From positions 1-60,585 of the forward strand of contig JAGRGQ010000015.1 in the NCBI GenBank assembly GCA_020445405.1: a stretch of DNA of 60,585 nt. Direction: 5' to 3'. This DNA comes from Gammaproteobacteria bacterium. Its GTDB lineage: Bacteria > Pseudomonadota > Gammaproteobacteria > Chromatiales > Chromatiaceae. The notes below the pieces were generated by a model. The model was not told the origin of the DNA, searched no databases, and worked only from the letters and a program-made list of their open reading frames with translations. Made by a program: the position numbers and the translations under genes. This document shows, piece by piece, positions 48,278-58,470 of this stretch (the stretch's first letter is position 1; every line of letters begins with the position of its first letter).

Positions 48278-49945
48278 ATGAAGCGCTATCCATATATCCG
48301 GCATCCACAATCTTCAATTATGCCATCCTCCGTCGCCTTTTCAGCTTTCTCGGTAATCCTGCTGCTGAGCCTGTGGCAAAGCTGCGCCGCTGCGGAACGG
48401 GAAGAGTGGCACTACCCGATGGCTCCCGGCGACAATCCGTGGAGTATCAGCGAGAGATTTCTGCAGAGCATGCGGTTCTGGAAGCCCCTGCTGCGCCTGA
48501 ACAACATCGACCATCCGCGTCGGCTTGCTCCCGGTACGGAACTGAAGATCCCGCTACGCTGGTTGAAAACGGAAACCGCCACTGTAAAAGTCAGGGAAGT
48601 CACTGGGGACGCCAGCTACACCACTGCCGCAGACGGCAGGCCCAGACCGCTGCAGCCAGGCACCAGGCTGGCCGCCGGTGACCGCATCAGCACCGGTGAC
48701 CGGGGCAGCGCGGTTCTTCTGTACGCGGATGGTTCCACACTTTTCGTCGCCAGCAACACCCAGGTGTCTCTCAAACAGGTGAACAAATTCTCCGACTCGG
48801 GACTGGCGGACAGCAAGTCAAAGCTCGAGTCAGGCCGCACTGAAAATCGGGTTGAAACCCGGGGAACCCGGTTCGAGATCAGTACACCGTCAGCCAGCAC
48901 CGCTGTCAGAGGCACCCGCTTCCGCACCAGCGTGGAACGGCAGCAGAGAGAGCTGTCGAGGATCGAAGTACTGGCCGGCGCCGTGGCGGTGGGCGGTGCC
49001 GGCAGGCGTCGGCATATCGCTGCAGGATTCGGCACCACGGTAACTCAGGGGGAGCCGCCGGCACCCCCCACACCCCTGCTGCCGGCGCCGGAGATCGAGT
49101 CGCCGATAGACCACTCCCGCGCGTTTCCGCTGGAAATCCGGTGGCTGGCAGTCGCAGGTGCGAAAAAATACCGCCTGCAGGTAAAGGCTCTGGGATCCGA
49201 TATCCCGCTGCTCGACGAGGTAACGACGCGCACCGGAGTGAGCACCGACGCGCTCCGGGACGGCAGGTTCACGATAACCGTGCGGGCAATCGACGGTGCC
49301 GGGCTGGAGGGCAGGGAAATTGCGGTCAATTTCCTGCTGGATGCCCAGCCGCAGCCGCCGCTGGCGATAATGCCGCAATCGGATCAGGTGGTACGCTCCG
49401 ACTTGCCCGCTTTCGAATGGACCCGTCCGCTGGGAGGCAGCCGGGTACACTTTCAGTTGACCGAAGATAAGCGGGCTGCCCCGCTGCTGGATCTCCAGGA
49501 TTATCCGGGCACGCACTTCACCCCGGATACATTGCGGCCGGGCACCTATTTCTGGCGTCTTGCCACCCGCAACGACGATGAAGAGGGACCCTGGGGCGAG
49601 TATAATGCTTTTATTCTGAAACCGGCGCCCGGCGAACCCGAAGTATCCAGCGAAGGGGACGAACGGAACATCCGACTGCACTGGCCGGCCGCCGGCGACG
49701 GGCGCCATTACCGGGTGCAACTGGCCGCAACGGATGATTTTGGAACTGTCGGCGAAGACCGGATTCTGGATGCGCCCGTCTGGGAGGCGGAGCGGCCATC
49801 GATGCCGTCCTATTTCCGAGTGCGGGTGATAGATACCGACGGCTATCAGGGGGCCTGGAGCACGCCCCAGTTGATCGATCCGGCGCGGCAGCCCTGGTAT
49901 CTGTTTGTGATCCCCACCGCGCTGCTACTGCTGCTGAGCCTGTGA
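48278..49945 (+). CDS. LysM-FecR domain exported protein
   Basis: A 555-residue protein. A signal peptide (hydrophobic SAFSVILLLSLWQSC, so possibly a lipoprotein or cleaved near AAA) precedes a LysM-type domain (YPMAPGDNPWSISERFLQSM; RLAPGTELKIPLRW), a FecR domain (AAGDRISTGDRGSAVLLYAD; TPSASTAVRGTRFRTSV), then about 280 residues of Ig/fibronectin-like repeats with PAFEWT and YFWRLATRNDDEEG. A final hydrophobic helix (LFVIPTALLLLLSL) anchors it. Proteins of this layout usually precede a CHASE2 adenylate/guanylate cyclase. Here the next gene is an MFS carrier, so the partner is missing or elsewhere. Confidence 0.8.
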   Translation: MKRYPYIRHPQSSIMPSSVAFSAFSVILLLSLWQSCAAAEREEWHYPMAPGDNPWSISERFLQSMRFWKPLLRLNNIDHPRRLAPGTELKIPLRWLKTETATVKVREVTGDASYTTAADGRPRPLQPGTRLAAGDRISTGDRGSAVLLYADGSTLFVASNTQVSLKQVNKFSDSGLADSKSKLESGRTENRVETRGTRFEISTPSASTAVRGTRFRTSVERQQRELSRIEVLAGAVAVGGAGRRRHIAAGFGTTVTQGEPPAPPTPLLPAPEIESPIDHSRAFPLEIRWLAVAGAKKYRLQVKALGSDIPLLDEVTTRTGVSTDALRDGRFTITVRAIDGAGLEGREIAVNFLLDAQPQPPLAIMPQSDQVVRSDLPAFEWTRPLGGSRVHFQLTEDKRAAPLLDLQDYPGTHFTPDTLRPGTYFWRLATRNDDEEGPWGEYNAFILKPAPGEPEVSSEGDERNIRLHWPAAGDGRHYRVQLAATDDFGTVGEDRILDAPVWEAERPSMPSYFRVRVIDTDGYQGAWSTPQLIDPARQPWYLFVIPTALLLLLSL

Positions 49946-49970
49946 GCACGGATCGATTCAGCGGAGACGA

Positions 49971-51176
49971 ATGATGCGAAGAAACAGCACACCCGGCGCC
50001 TGGCGCGATCCCGAGCTGCTGTTGCTGCTGATGGCAGCTGCCATGGCCGCCTCCTTTTCGGTGTGGCAGGCGCTACTCAACAACTTTGTCGTTGAGCAGG
50101 CAGCCTTTACCGGCGCCGAAATAGGCATACTCCAGTCGTTGCGCGAGATACCCGGTTTTCTGGCTTTCACCGTCGTGTTTGCGCTGTTTCTGGTGCGGGA
50201 ACAGACGCTCGCCATCGCCGCCCTCGCCCTGACCGGAACCGGCGTTGCGTTGACCGGCCAGTTTCCCGCTACCTGGGGGTTGTATACCACCACGGTAATC
50301 ATGTCCGTCGGTTTTCACTACTACGAAACCTTGCAGCAATCCCTCACCCTGCAGTGGATTGACAAGTCGCGCGCACCGGTCGCCATGGGCCGGCAGATCT
50401 CGGCGCGCTCCATCGCCGCCATCGGTGCCTTCATCCTGGTCTGGCTCGGGATTGAACTGTTCAGGCTGGACTATGTGTGGCTCTACCTGTTCGCCGGCGG
50501 GCTGACCATCGGCGCCGCCGCGGCTGCGTGGCTGCTGTTTCCCCGATTCCCCCAGTCAGCGGTCCAGCACAAACGGATCATCCTGCGCAAGCGCTACTGG
50601 CTCTACTACGCGTTAACGTTCATGGGCGGCGCACGACGGCAGATCTTTGTTGTGTTCGCGGCTTTTATGATGGTGGAGCGATTCGGCTTCGGCGCCGGGG
50701 ATATCGCGCTGCTGTTTCTTTTGAACCACCTGATCAACAGCTGGCTGGCGCCGCGAATCGGGCATCTGATCAGTGCCTGGGGGGAGCGCCGTGCGCTGAC
50801 GCTGGAATATATCGGTCTGATCGTGATTTTCTCTGCTTACGCGTATGTCAGTGTCGCCTGGGTTGCGGCCGCGCTTTATGTCGTCGACCACCTGCTTTTT
50901 GCAATGGCCATTGGCATCCGCAGCTACTTCCAGAAGATTGCCGACCCGGCGGACATCGCATCATCGTCAGGGGTGGCGTTTTCCATCAACCATATCGCCG
51001 CGGTCGTCATACCGGTGCTGTTCGGCATCCTCTGGTTGACCTCACCCGCCGCAGTCTTTCTGGCCGGAGCCGCGATGGCGTTTATCTCTCTCGGGCTGGC
51101 CCGTCTGATTCCCGACAATCCGCAACCCGGGGTGGAAACCACACTCACCGGAGCGCCTTTGTCCGAGCAGGTTTAG
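49971..51176 (+). CDS. major facilitator superfamily transporter
   Basis: A 401-residue membrane protein with about 12 hydrophobic helices. It begins MMRRNSTPGAWRDPELLLLL with GGAG upstream; a second ATG follows immediately. MFS features include the loop between helices 2 and 3 and an internal repeat starting near residue 205 after RKRYWLYYALTFMGGARRQI. The substrate cannot be inferred. It starts 25 bases after the FecR gene, so the two are probably one transcript. Confidence 0.8.
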   Translation: MMRRNSTPGAWRDPELLLLLMAAAMAASFSVWQALLNNFVVEQAAFTGAEIGILQSLREIPGFLAFTVVFALFLVREQTLAIAALALTGTGVALTGQFPATWGLYTTTVIMSVGFHYYETLQQSLTLQWIDKSRAPVAMGRQISARSIAAIGAFILVWLGIELFRLDYVWLYLFAGGLTIGAAAAAWLLFPRFPQSAVQHKRIILRKRYWLYYALTFMGGARRQIFVVFAAFMMVERFGFGAGDIALLFLLNHLINSWLAPRIGHLISAWGERRALTLEYIGLIVIFSAYAYVSVAWVAAALYVVDHLLFAMAIGIRSYFQKIADPADIASSSGVAFSINHIAAVVIPVLFGILWLTSPAAVFLAGAAMAFISLGLARLIPDNPQPGVETTLTGAPLSEQV

Positions 51177-51386
51177 ACTCCCCTGAACGCACCGGACCTT
51201 TGCTTATAGATCAATTTCTGCATGGAAGAGAGTCCCGTCGCACGCATCCACGGGCGCTTCGGAGAGCGCTGATCGGCCCCTCCCCGTCTGAAACTGAAGG
51301 GACTGAAAAATCGAATTGATGGCGAGGCGCATCCAGGCCATGTCCCGCTGGTGTGCGGATGGCACTATTTGGTCGATTTAAGTGCC

Positions 51387-51415
51387 GTCGGTTGCACTGC
51401 AAACAAAGCTATAAT
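51387..51415 (+). promoter_or_regulatory. possible sigma-70 promoter of the pentapeptide-repeat gene
   Basis: A consensus -10 TATAAT (51410-51415) lies 35 bases upstream of the ATG at 51451. The -35 position is weak (TCGGTT), so this is tentative. Confidence 0.35.
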
Positions 51416-51450
51416 TGCAGTAGAGCATTGATGGAGGGAGGTTGTACCAT

Positions 51451-51789
51451 ATGGCATCAACATACAATGAAGATCCGCTTTACCGCCTTCTGCACGAAGG
51501 TGAGATAGACGAGTTCAACCGGCGGCGGCGCGCTGGAGAGAGATGCGATCTGAGAGCGTCCGAACTGAGCGGACTGGACCTGCGCAAGCTGGATGCGAAC
51601 GATATGGATCTTCGCGACTGCTGTCTGCACCAAAGCGATCTGCGCGGGGTGGACTTCTCCCGCGCTAACCTGGCAGGGTGCAGTATCAACGGTGCAAAAA
51701 TTTCAGGCACCCTTTTTCCCGCGGAACTGGGCGCGGAAGAGATCACGCTCTCGCTGCTGCACGGCACCCGGATGCGCTACCGCAGGTAA
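51451..51789 (+). CDS. pentapeptide-repeat protein
   Basis: A 112-residue protein from the ATG with GGAGG nine bases upstream. Residues about 33-82 hold A(D/N)LXX-type repeats: CDLRASELSGLDLRKLD, MDLRDCCLHQSDLRGVD, FSRANLAGCSINGAKIS. They would form a short right-handed quadrilateral beta-helix of about two coils. Function unknown; larger relatives bind gyrase or act as scaffolds. It stands alone. Confidence 0.8.
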   Translation: MASTYNEDPLYRLLHEGEIDEFNRRRRAGERCDLRASELSGLDLRKLDANDMDLRDCCLHQSDLRGVDFSRANLAGCSINGAKISGTLFPAELGAEEITLSLLHGTRMRYRR

Positions 51790-51874
51790 GCTGCTTGCCC
51801 GTACATCATGTACTGTGCGGCGCAGCACGCATTTCGGACGGCAACGCTGTTCGCGGGGGATTATGCGATAGGTT

Positions 51875-53710
51875 CTAATCTGATTTCACCCGCTCCAGCC
51901 CCAGCGCCCGAATGCTGGCCGCGACCTGGGTTGCATACCGGACCGGTTGCGCAGTGGCAGGACCGTAGCCATTTTGCAGCGCCTGCCTTACCTGGCTTTG
52001 CAGTTTCGGATCGTCCTTCCCCAGCGTGAGTTCGATCAGCATCGCCGCCGGCGATGGCAGGGGTCCGTCGCTGATCGCTTTTTCTCTCGCCATTCCCGGT
52101 ATCATCAGATTGTCTGTAATCTGCCAGCCATCATGCTGAAAGAAGCGGCGCCATGCCTCCTCCACAAGTCTCCCGGTGAACGCGAGATCCCTGTCGGAAC
52201 CGGTCAGCTCCGCCCAATCGTGCAACCCTGCCGCCACGTAGACATAATCTTCGAGCGCGGCGCTGCCCAGGTCGCCTTCAGGTCCGCGCGCACGCAGCAA
52301 TCGCTTGCCGTCCCATGATTTATCCACCAGAAAATTGCGCAGCCGGCGCGCCGCTTCCCGGTAACGCTGCCCGTTCAGCACCCGGGCGCCGTCCACCAGC
52401 GCCGACAGCATGAGGCCGTTCCAGGCGGCCAACTGCTTATTGTCCCGCGGATGCTTTCTTGCCGAGCGCGCGCTCAGCAATTTCTGTTTTACCCGCCGCT
52501 CCATCGCCTTCTGGCGGTCGACGCCGGTGTTGTATCTTCTGGCCAGCTCCACGACATCGGCGCCGTCCACTGGCAGCCAGCCAGCGCCGGTTACGGTGCT
52601 GCCCTGCAATCGCCAGCGATGTCGCGCAAAGGCCAACTCATCGTCAGCTAACGCCGCAGCGAGCAGCGGCTGCGTCCAGAGATACCCCCCGCCCTCCACA
52701 TTCTCCGGATCTACCGCGGAGAGGCTGGCAATGAAACCGCCATCGGTTCCCTGAAGTTCAGTCAGCGTGAAATCGAGCGTCTCACGTGCAACCTCGAGGT
52801 AATCCGGCCGCGCCAGGACCTTCGCTGCTTTGATATAGAGTCGTGCGAGCAGGGCCTGGGTATAGAGCATTTTTTCGTAATGGGGCAGCTGCCAGCCGGG
52901 ATCCACCGTGTAACGAAAAAAACCGCCGCCGATGTGATCGCGCAGCCCGTTGCCCGCCATCTGGTCGAGCGTCAGCTCGATCAGCTCACCCAGCCGCTGA
53001 TCGGGTTCAACGCCGAGCCTGTCCAGTAGCACCGACCACTGGGGCGCCATCGGAAATCGGCTCTGTCCCCCGAAGCCACCCTCCATCTCGTCCCCGAATG
53101 AGAGGGCCATAGTGACCAGACCGGTATGCAGGGCCCGTGCGTCGATGGGAGCGGCAGCGGGAGCAGGCTGGTCCGGCACCATGGCAGCCGCAGCGCTTCG
53201 CGCGGCCTCCCTGAGCTCTCCGGCTCGCTCCCGCCACAGTTTCCGCAGCCTGACCAGCAGCTTCACAAACGACTCGGGCGGGGCATAGGTCAGGCCCACC
53301 AGCGGATATCCCTCCGGGGTCAGAAATACATTCAGCGGCCAGCCCGCGTTCCCCTTTGTACGCTGTACGAAATCGATAAGGTGGGCATCCAGCGCCGGTT
53401 GCAACTCGCGGTCCACTTTGACCGGCACGAAATTTTGATTGAGCAACGCAGCGACTTGCGGATTCTTGTAACTCTCCCGCTGCATCACATGGCACCAGTG
53501 GCAGGCGAAGTAGCCGCTGGAGATAAACAGCAGCCTGTCGTCCGCCCTGGCCGCCGCCAGCGCCTCCCCGCCCCAGGTCTGCCAGGCTACCGGATCGTCG
53601 CCATGCATCGCCAGATAAGGGGAGGGGTGCCGCCCCAGCCGGTTGATCAGTTCCGCCGGCAACGGCAGCGACAACATCAGTAACAGGACGAGTAGAATCG
53701 GTCTGAGCAT
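51875..53710 (-). CDS. DUF255 thioredoxin-fold protein (YyaL/SSP411-like), exported
   Basis: A 611-residue protein. The ATG at 53710 has GGAG at eight bases and starts a signal peptide (MLRPILLVLLLMLSLPLPAE). The thioredoxin-like domain opens with NRLGRHPSPYLAMHGDDPVA and holds the CHWC motif (SGYFACHWCHVMQRES). The rest is a (alpha/alpha) barrel-like region typical of this family (GGGFFRYTVDPGWQLPHYEK; NKQLAAWNGLMLSALVDGAR). The reaction is not known; a disulfide or epimerase-like role has been suggested for relatives. The family is often cytoplasmic, so export here is of interest. Confidence 0.85.
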   Translation of the reverse strand: MLRPILLVLLLMLSLPLPAELINRLGRHPSPYLAMHGDDPVAWQTWGGEALAAARADDRLLFISSGYFACHWCHVMQRESYKNPQVAALLNQNFVPVKVDRELQPALDAHLIDFVQRTKGNAGWPLNVFLTPEGYPLVGLTYAPPESFVKLLVRLRKLWRERAGELREAARSAAAAMVPDQPAPAAAPIDARALHTGLVTMALSFGDEMEGGFGGQSRFPMAPQWSVLLDRLGVEPDQRLGELIELTLDQMAGNGLRDHIGGGFFRYTVDPGWQLPHYEKMLYTQALLARLYIKAAKVLARPDYLEVARETLDFTLTELQGTDGGFIASLSAVDPENVEGGGYLWTQPLLAAALADDELAFARHRWRLQGSTVTGAGWLPVDGADVVELARRYNTGVDRQKAMERRVKQKLLSARSARKHPRDNKQLAAWNGLMLSALVDGARVLNGQRYREAARRLRNFLVDKSWDGKRLLRARGPEGDLGSAALEDYVYVAAGLHDWAELTGSDRDLAFTGRLVEEAWRRFFQHDGWQITDNLMIPGMAREKAISDGPLPSPAAMLIELTLGKDDPKLQSQVRQALQNGYGPATAQPVRYATQVAASIRALGLERVKSD

Positions 53711-53955
53711 ATGGCGACTCCGCTTGTTGCTCCCACCGCTGGATGCGCTTCGAATATGACCCCGGGTCGCGCTCAGCGCAGCAGCAGATAAAGGCATGGT
53801 TGGACTGCCCTGGTCCGAACCCGCGTGAAAGGAGCGAGGCGTTGTGTTCGATTTGCGGTGCTGCCGATACCCCAATCCAAAACCATCGTTGCGACCGGAT
53901 TCACGCCGGCTCCGGGTGTGGTTTTCCCCGCCCCGGTGCTGTTTTTCCTGTTGTC
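53711..53955. other. intergenic region between tatC and the DUF255 gene
   Basis: About 245 bases, including a G+C-rich stretch. An open frame extends upstream of the DUF255 start but carries no protein-like sequence. No other element is seen. Confidence 0.35.
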
Positions 53956-55152
53956 CTAGTCCGCATCCAGCTGCTGCAGGATGTTTCTTGCCACATTCAC
54001 CTGGTCGACATTGCCCTCGGACAGAATCTCGTAAAGTAATTTGCGCGCCCCGGCAACAGCCCCCGCATCGCGCAATTGCTGCACTTCGCGGAGTTTGCGC
54101 TCGACGCGCGCATCGGCGTTTGCGTCCGATGCGCTCTCTCCCTCCTGCTCCCCGTCATCCCAGGCTGCTTCTTCGGCCTCGATCGTATCGAGTTCCGCCT
54201 CCATCTCCTCCTCGGTCAGCGGCACATAACGTTCCGGATCGGGTTTCCACGCTTCATTCTCCGGTGACGGGTCGCCGTCGAAGGCGGTAAACCCCGCCGG
54301 GTTCCCAGACGCGGCTGCAGCGCCGGCGGCGGCCGCGGCGGCTGCGCCGGCAGCGGAATCCGGCGCGTTGTTACTCTTCTCTCCACCGGCGGCCTGCCTC
54401 CCCTGCTGCAGACGTCTGCCGAACAGACGGGCCGCAACCACACCCGCCTCGAACAGCAGCCACATGGGCAGCGCCAGTAACGTCTGCGAAATGACGTCCG
54501 GCGGCGTCAGCAGCATGCCGAGCAGAAACGCACCGACAATGATGTAGGGACGCTTCTCGACCAGCTTTTGCGGCGTCGTCACCCCCATCCATACCAGGAT
54601 GAATGTCGCGATAGGCACTTCGAACGCCATACCAAAGGCAAAAAACAGCGTCAGGATGAAATCGAGATATTTGGCAATATCGGTCGCAACGGTGACGCCA
54701 TCCGGTACCGTACTGGTAAGAAATGCGAAGACCAGCGGGAAAACCACGTAGTATGCAAACAGCATCCCGATATAGAAAAGAACGGTACTGGATGCTACCA
54801 GCGGCAACACCAGCCGCTTCTCATGCGCATAGAGCCCGGGCGCTATAAACGCCCACATCTGGTAGAGGGTGAAGGGTATGGAGAGAAAAAAGGCGGCCAC
54901 CAGGCTGAGTTTGAAAGGCGTTAAAAACGGCGACGCCACCTCGGTGGCAATCATACTGGTCCCCGCGGGCAGATGAGCCATCAGCGGCGTCGCCACCCAG
55001 ATATAGATGTCGTTGGCGAAGGGGAACAGGCATAGAAATAAAGCCGCCACCACCGCCACCGCACGCAACAGGCGGTCGCGCAGCTCAAGCAGGTGGGAAA
55101 CGAAAGGTTGTTCCTTAAAAGACTCGCTAGCCTGGTCGTTCTGATTTGTCAT
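53956..55152 (-). CDS. tatC: Sec-independent translocase subunit TatC with C-terminal extension
   Basis: A 398-residue protein. Residues 1-250 are a standard TatC: cytoplasmic N-terminus [14 protein letters not shown] with the signal-binding Glu (E23), six membrane helices and [20 protein letters not shown]. Residues 251-398 are an extension: an Ala/Gly-rich linker, an acidic stretch ([17 protein letters not shown]) and a final helical piece ([29 protein letters not shown]) that resembles the FimV C-terminal helix pair. The ATG at 55152 overlaps the end of tatB by 26 bases. The extension is unusual for TatC; the rest is a normal tat operon. Confidence 0.93.
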   Translation of the reverse strand: MTNQNDQASESFKEQPFVSHLLELRDRLLRAVAVVAALFLCLFPFANDIYIWVATPLMAHLPAGTSMIATEVASPFLTPFKLSLVAAFFLSIPFTLYQMWAFIAPGLYAHEKRLVLPLVASSTVLFYIGMLFAYYVVFPLVFAFLTSTVPDGVTVATDIAKYLDFILTLFFAFGMAFEVPIATFILVWMGVTTPQKLVEKRPYIIVGAFLLGMLLTPPDVISQTLLALPMWLLFEAGVVAARLFGRRLQQGRQAAGGEKSNNAPDSAAGAAAAAAAGAAAASGNPAGFTAFDGDPSPENEAWKPDPERYVPLTEEEMEAELDTIEAEEAAWDDGEQEGESASDANADARVERKLREVQQLRDAGAVAGARKLLYEILSEGNVDQVNVARNILQQLDAD

Positions 55153-55522
55153 CGCTTTGCTTGCTGGTGACCTCTGCCGTATCAACAAAGCGGGTATTGG
55201 ACTCATCATCAGAGCCGAATTTTTTCTCGCCTGCGCGCACGCTGTTTCCGACTTCGTTTCCCAGCTCCCGCACGCTGGAGGTAGTCTCTTCGATCACATC
55301 TTTCAGCGGGTTCAGCTGTTTTTTCTGCTTCTCCAGTATCTGTTTCAGCTCCTCCGCCTTGATCTCTTTTTCAATTTCCGATTTGACCGCATTCAGCATA
55401 CTGCGCCCCTTGCTTAACCACTTGCCGGCGGTATAGGCCAGTTTCGGCAGGCGCTCGGGACCCACCACAACCAGGGCCACCAGACCTATCAGCATCAACT
55501 CCCAGAATCCGATGTCGAACAC
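55127..55522 (-). CDS. tatB: Tat translocase subunit TatB
   Basis: A 131-residue protein. The N-terminal membrane helix ([20 protein letters not shown]) is followed by [19 protein letters not shown] and an amphipathic helix with [20 protein letters not shown], the typical TatB layout. It forms the substrate-binding complex with TatC. It overlaps tatC. Confidence 0.95.
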   Translation of the reverse strand: MFDIGFWELMLIGLVALVVVGPERLPKLAYTAGKWLSKGRSMLNAVKSEIEKEIKAEELKQILEKQKKQLNPLKDVIEETTSSVRELGNEVGNSVRAGEKKFGSDDESNTRFVDTAEVTSKQSDDKSERPG

Positions 55523-55561
55523 AATGTCAGCGCTTCACGGATAAAGAAAACAGACCGGCAG

Positions 55562-55795
55562 TCAGGATTTCTCTTTCTCCCTGCGGTTGACCTCTCCTTC
55601 GATGACGCTCTCCTGGTCGGACTTCTCAAGCCGCTGCTTGTCAGCCTCGTCGTCGTCTTTCATAGCTCCCTTGAAACCTTTCACCGCGTTGCCCAGATCT
55701 GATCCTATGTTTTTCAGTCGCTTGGTGCCGAACAGCAATAGTACGATTACCAGGACAATCAACAACTGCCAGATACTGATTCCACCGATACCCAT
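55562..55795 (-). CDS. tatA: Tat translocase subunit TatA
   Basis: A 77-residue protein. A single membrane helix ([20 protein letters not shown]) is followed by the conserved [20 protein letters not shown] amphipathic helix and a charged tail. It forms the pore of the Tat system. It precedes tatB by 39 bases. Confidence 0.95.
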   Translation of the reverse strand: MGIGGISIWQLLIVLVIVLLLFGTKRLKNIGSDLGNAVKGFKGAMKDDDEADKQRLEKSDQESVIEGEVNRREKEKS

Positions 55796-55919
55796 GATCT
55801 CTCTCCAAAAACACGCTATTTACTCCAGGCGCGGGGCTGCCCGCTTTTCACCTGATCAAGAAAACCGACCGCCCTTCCACTGCGCAGGCCGCAATGCTTC
55901 GATGATACCCTAAAAAAGG

Positions 55920-56243
55920 TTATTGCGTATCGCGGCCGGCCTTCTCATCCAGGCCGGACAGACCAAAGCGGCGATCCAGCTCCGCCAGCACCCGGTCCGG
56001 TCCCAAACCCTGCTGCGCCAGCAGAACCATACAGTGAAACCAGAGATCAGCCACTTCGTACACCAGCTTGTCCGCAACCCCATCCTTGGCTGCCATGACG
56101 GTTTCCGTCGCCTCCTCGCCGATCTTTTTCAAAATCGCATCCATGCCCTTGGCATAGAGCCCGGCCACATAGGAGCGTCCGGCATCGGCGTTTTTGCGCG
56201 CCTCCAGCACCTCGGCCAGCCGCATCAGCACATCCGTGTTCAC
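55920..56243 (-). CDS. hisE: phosphoribosyl-ATP pyrophosphatase
   Basis: A 107-residue protein with the HisE motif [17 protein letters not shown] and the helical [18 protein letters not shown]. It hydrolyses PR-ATP to PR-AMP in histidine synthesis. It overlaps hisF by four bases (ATGA). No hisI (PR-AMP cyclohydrolase) domain or gene accompanies it, though hisI is usually beside or fused to hisE. Confidence 0.95.
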   Translation of the reverse strand: MNTDVLMRLAEVLEARKNADAGRSYVAGLYAKGMDAILKKIGEEATETVMAAKDGVADKLVYEVADLWFHCMVLLAQQGLGPDRVLAELDRRFGLSGLDEKAGRDTQ

Positions 56244-57013
56244 GCGAGCCTCACCTCGACACCCCGCTCGGCCATGTAGCGCTTGGCCTCGCCGATGCTG
56301 TACTCCGCGAAATGAAAAATACTGGCGGCCAGCACCGCATCCGCGGTGCCCTCCACCACGCCGTCAACGAGGTGCTGCAGATTGCCGACCCCGCCGGATG
56401 CAATGACGGGAATATCGACTGCGTCGCAGACGGCCCGGGTAAGCGCCAGATCGAAGCCGATTTTGGTGCCGTCCCGGTCCATGCTCGTCAGCAGAATCTC
56501 ACCAGCACCGTAGTCCGCCATTCGGCGTGCCCATTCTACCGCATCCAGCCCGGTGGGCTTGCGCCCGCCATGGGTGAAGATCTCCCACTTCAGGGGTTCA
56601 CCCCGGGCGCTTACCTGCTTGGCGTCAATGGCGACGACGATGCATTGCGAACCGAACTTTTCACTGGCCTGGCGCACGAATTCAGGGTTGAATACCGCGG
56701 CGGTATTGATCGCCACCTTGTCGGCACCCGCATTGAGCAGACGCCGTACATCATCCACACTGCGAATTCCTCCACCGACCGTCAGCGGAATGAAAACCTC
56801 ACCGGCAACCTGCTCCACCACATGCACGATGGTGTCCCGATCATCCGAACTCGCGGTGATGTCGAGAAAAGTAATCTCGTCAGCGCCCTCCTGATTGTAG
56901 CGACGCGCCACCTCGACCGGATCCCCGGCGTCCCTGATATCGATGAACCGGACCCCCTTAACCACGCGTCCCGCATCGACGTCGAGACAGGGAATTATTC
57001 GCTTACACAACAT
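56240..57013 (-). CDS. hisF: imidazole glycerol phosphate synthase cyclase subunit
   Basis: A 257-residue TIM barrel. Catalytic Asp residues are seen in [18 protein letters not shown] (D11) and [10 protein letters not shown] (about D130), with phosphate loops [20 protein letters not shown] and [15 protein letters not shown]. It pairs with HisH. It starts 9 bases past the hisA stop. Confidence 0.97.
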   Translation of the reverse strand: MLCKRIIPCLDVDAGRVVKGVRFIDIRDAGDPVEVARRYNQEGADEITFLDITASSDDRDTIVHVVEQVAGEVFIPLTVGGGIRSVDDVRRLLNAGADKVAINTAAVFNPEFVRQASEKFGSQCIVVAIDAKQVSARGEPLKWEIFTHGGRKPTGLDAVEWARRMADYGAGEILLTSMDRDGTKIGFDLALTRAVCDAVDIPVIASGGVGNLQHLVDGVVEGTADAVLAASIFHFAEYSIGEAKRYMAERGVEVRLA

Positions 57014-57022
57014 GGACTCTGT

Positions 57023-57760
57023 TCATCCGCACATTCTGTCCGCCAGTTTCTGGCCCTGGGCAAAATCGAGCGTCCCCTCATAGAGCGCACGTCCGGTGAT
57101 CGCACCCATGATTCCGGCACCCGCCACTTCGCAAAGTGCACTGATATCGTCAATATCGGTGATGCCGCCGGAAGCGATTACCGGAACGGATATGGCACTG
57201 GCGAGCGCGGCCGTCGCCGCCACGTTCGGACCGGTCAGCATGCCGTCACGCGCGATGTCGGTATAGACGATGGCAGACACACCGTCCTGCTCAAACCTTC
57301 TGGCCAGCTCAGTAACAGGGTGTTCGGTCACGGTTGCCCAGCCATCGATCGCCACCCTGCCGTCATATGCGTCCAGTCCGACAATGACCTGGCCGGGGAA
57401 ATTTTTACAGGCCTGGCCCACCAGATCGGGCTCTTTAACCGCCTGGGTGCCGATGATTACATATTTCACGCCCACGGTCAGGTAGGCGGCCATCGTCTCC
57501 TCGTCGCGGATGCCACCCCCCACCTGAATCGGCAGGTCGGGAAAAGCGGCGGCTATCTGGCTGATAATGTCCCCGTTGACCGGTTTACCCGCAAAGGCGC
57601 CGTTGAGATCCACCAGATGCAGCCTGCGCGCACCCGCAGCCACCCAACGCCCGGCAACATCCAGCGGATCGTCGGAAAAAATCGTTTCGTCATCCATCCG
57701 CCCCTGGCGCAGGCGAACGCAACGGCCGTTCTTCAAATCAATTGCGGGTATCAGTAACAC
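57023..57760 (-). CDS. hisA: ProFAR isomerase
   Basis: A 245-residue TIM barrel: [50 protein letters not shown] and [14 protein letters not shown] prefer the GTG at 57760, with AGAGG at suitable distance and the usual 'MLLIPAIDL' N-terminus, over the TTG at 57769. It lies between hisH and hisF. Confidence 0.96.
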   Translation of the reverse strand: MLLIPAIDLKNGRCVRLRQGRMDDETIFSDDPLDVAGRWVAAGARRLHLVDLNGAFAGKPVNGDIISQIAAAFPDLPIQVGGGIRDEETMAAYLTVGVKYVIIGTQAVKEPDLVGQACKNFPGQVIVGLDAYDGRVAIDGWATVTEHPVTELARRFEQDGVSAIVYTDIARDGMLTGPNVAATAALASAISVPVIASGGITDIDDISALCEVAGAGIMGAITGRALYEGTLDFAQGQKLADRMCG

Positions 57761-57802
57761 GAGCGGCAACCTCTGCTGGTGAATGAAGGATCATTGGTAT
57801 GG

Positions 57803-58444
57803 TCAGACGTCCCAACGGACGAAATTCTCAAGCAGTTTCAGACCTGCATCGGCACTCTTTTCCGGGTGAAACTGAGTAGCAAAAAGATTATCCCTGGCGA
57901 TCGCACTGGTAAAGCTGATGCCATAATCCGTGGTTCCCGACGCCAGCTCCAGCTGTTTGGGAGCGACATAGTAGCTGTGCACGAAATAGAACCGGCTGTC
58001 CTGGGGGATGCCTGCCCAGAGCGGGTGTTCCACGGTCTGGTGAACCTGGTTCCAGCCCATCTGCGGGATTTTCAGGCGCTGCCCGGCATGCTCCATGCCG
58101 CTCGGGAAACGGCGCACGTCGCCCTCCAGCAATCCCAGCAATCCGGTGCCGCCGTTCTCCTCGCTGAACCCCATCAGCACCTGCAATCCCATACAGATCC
58201 CGAGAAACGGTTTGGTCCTGGCCGCTTCCAGAACCGCCCGGTTAAGGTGGTGGTCGGAAATGGCGGCCATGCAGTCACGTGCAGCACCCTGCCCCGGAAA
58301 CACCACCCTGTCGGCGGAGAGGATCAGCGCGGGGTCATCGGTGACACGCACCCTGTCTCCGGACGCCGCAACATGCTCAACGGCTTTCGAAACCGAGCGC
58401 AGATTGCCCATTCCGTAATCTATGACAGCAATAACTTTCGACAT
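57803..58444 (-). CDS. hisH: imidazole glycerol phosphate synthase glutamine amidotransferase subunit
   Basis: A 213-residue class I glutaminase with the catalytic triad: Cys in FLGICMGLQVLMG, His and Glu in FATQFHPEKSADAG. It starts VIAVIDYGMGNLRSV. It supplies ammonia to HisF. It follows hisB by 26 bases. Confidence 0.97.
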   Translation of the reverse strand: MSKVIAVIDYGMGNLRSVSKAVEHVAASGDRVRVTDDPALILSADRVVFPGQGAARDCMAAISDHHLNRAVLEAARTKPFLGICMGLQVLMGFSEENGGTGLLGLLEGDVRRFPSGMEHAGQRLKIPQMGWNQVHQTVEHPLWAGIPQDSRFYFVHSYYVAPKQLELASGTTDYGISFTSAIARDNLFATQFHPEKSADAGLKLLENFVRWDV

Positions 58445-58470
58445 ATCCCGGAATCCAGTTTCTGCACCGC

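Noticed and set aside
56312-57757. Open plus-strand frame of 481 codons
   Set aside because: It is the antisense of hisF and hisA, which are certain genes; its composition is that of a shadow frame.
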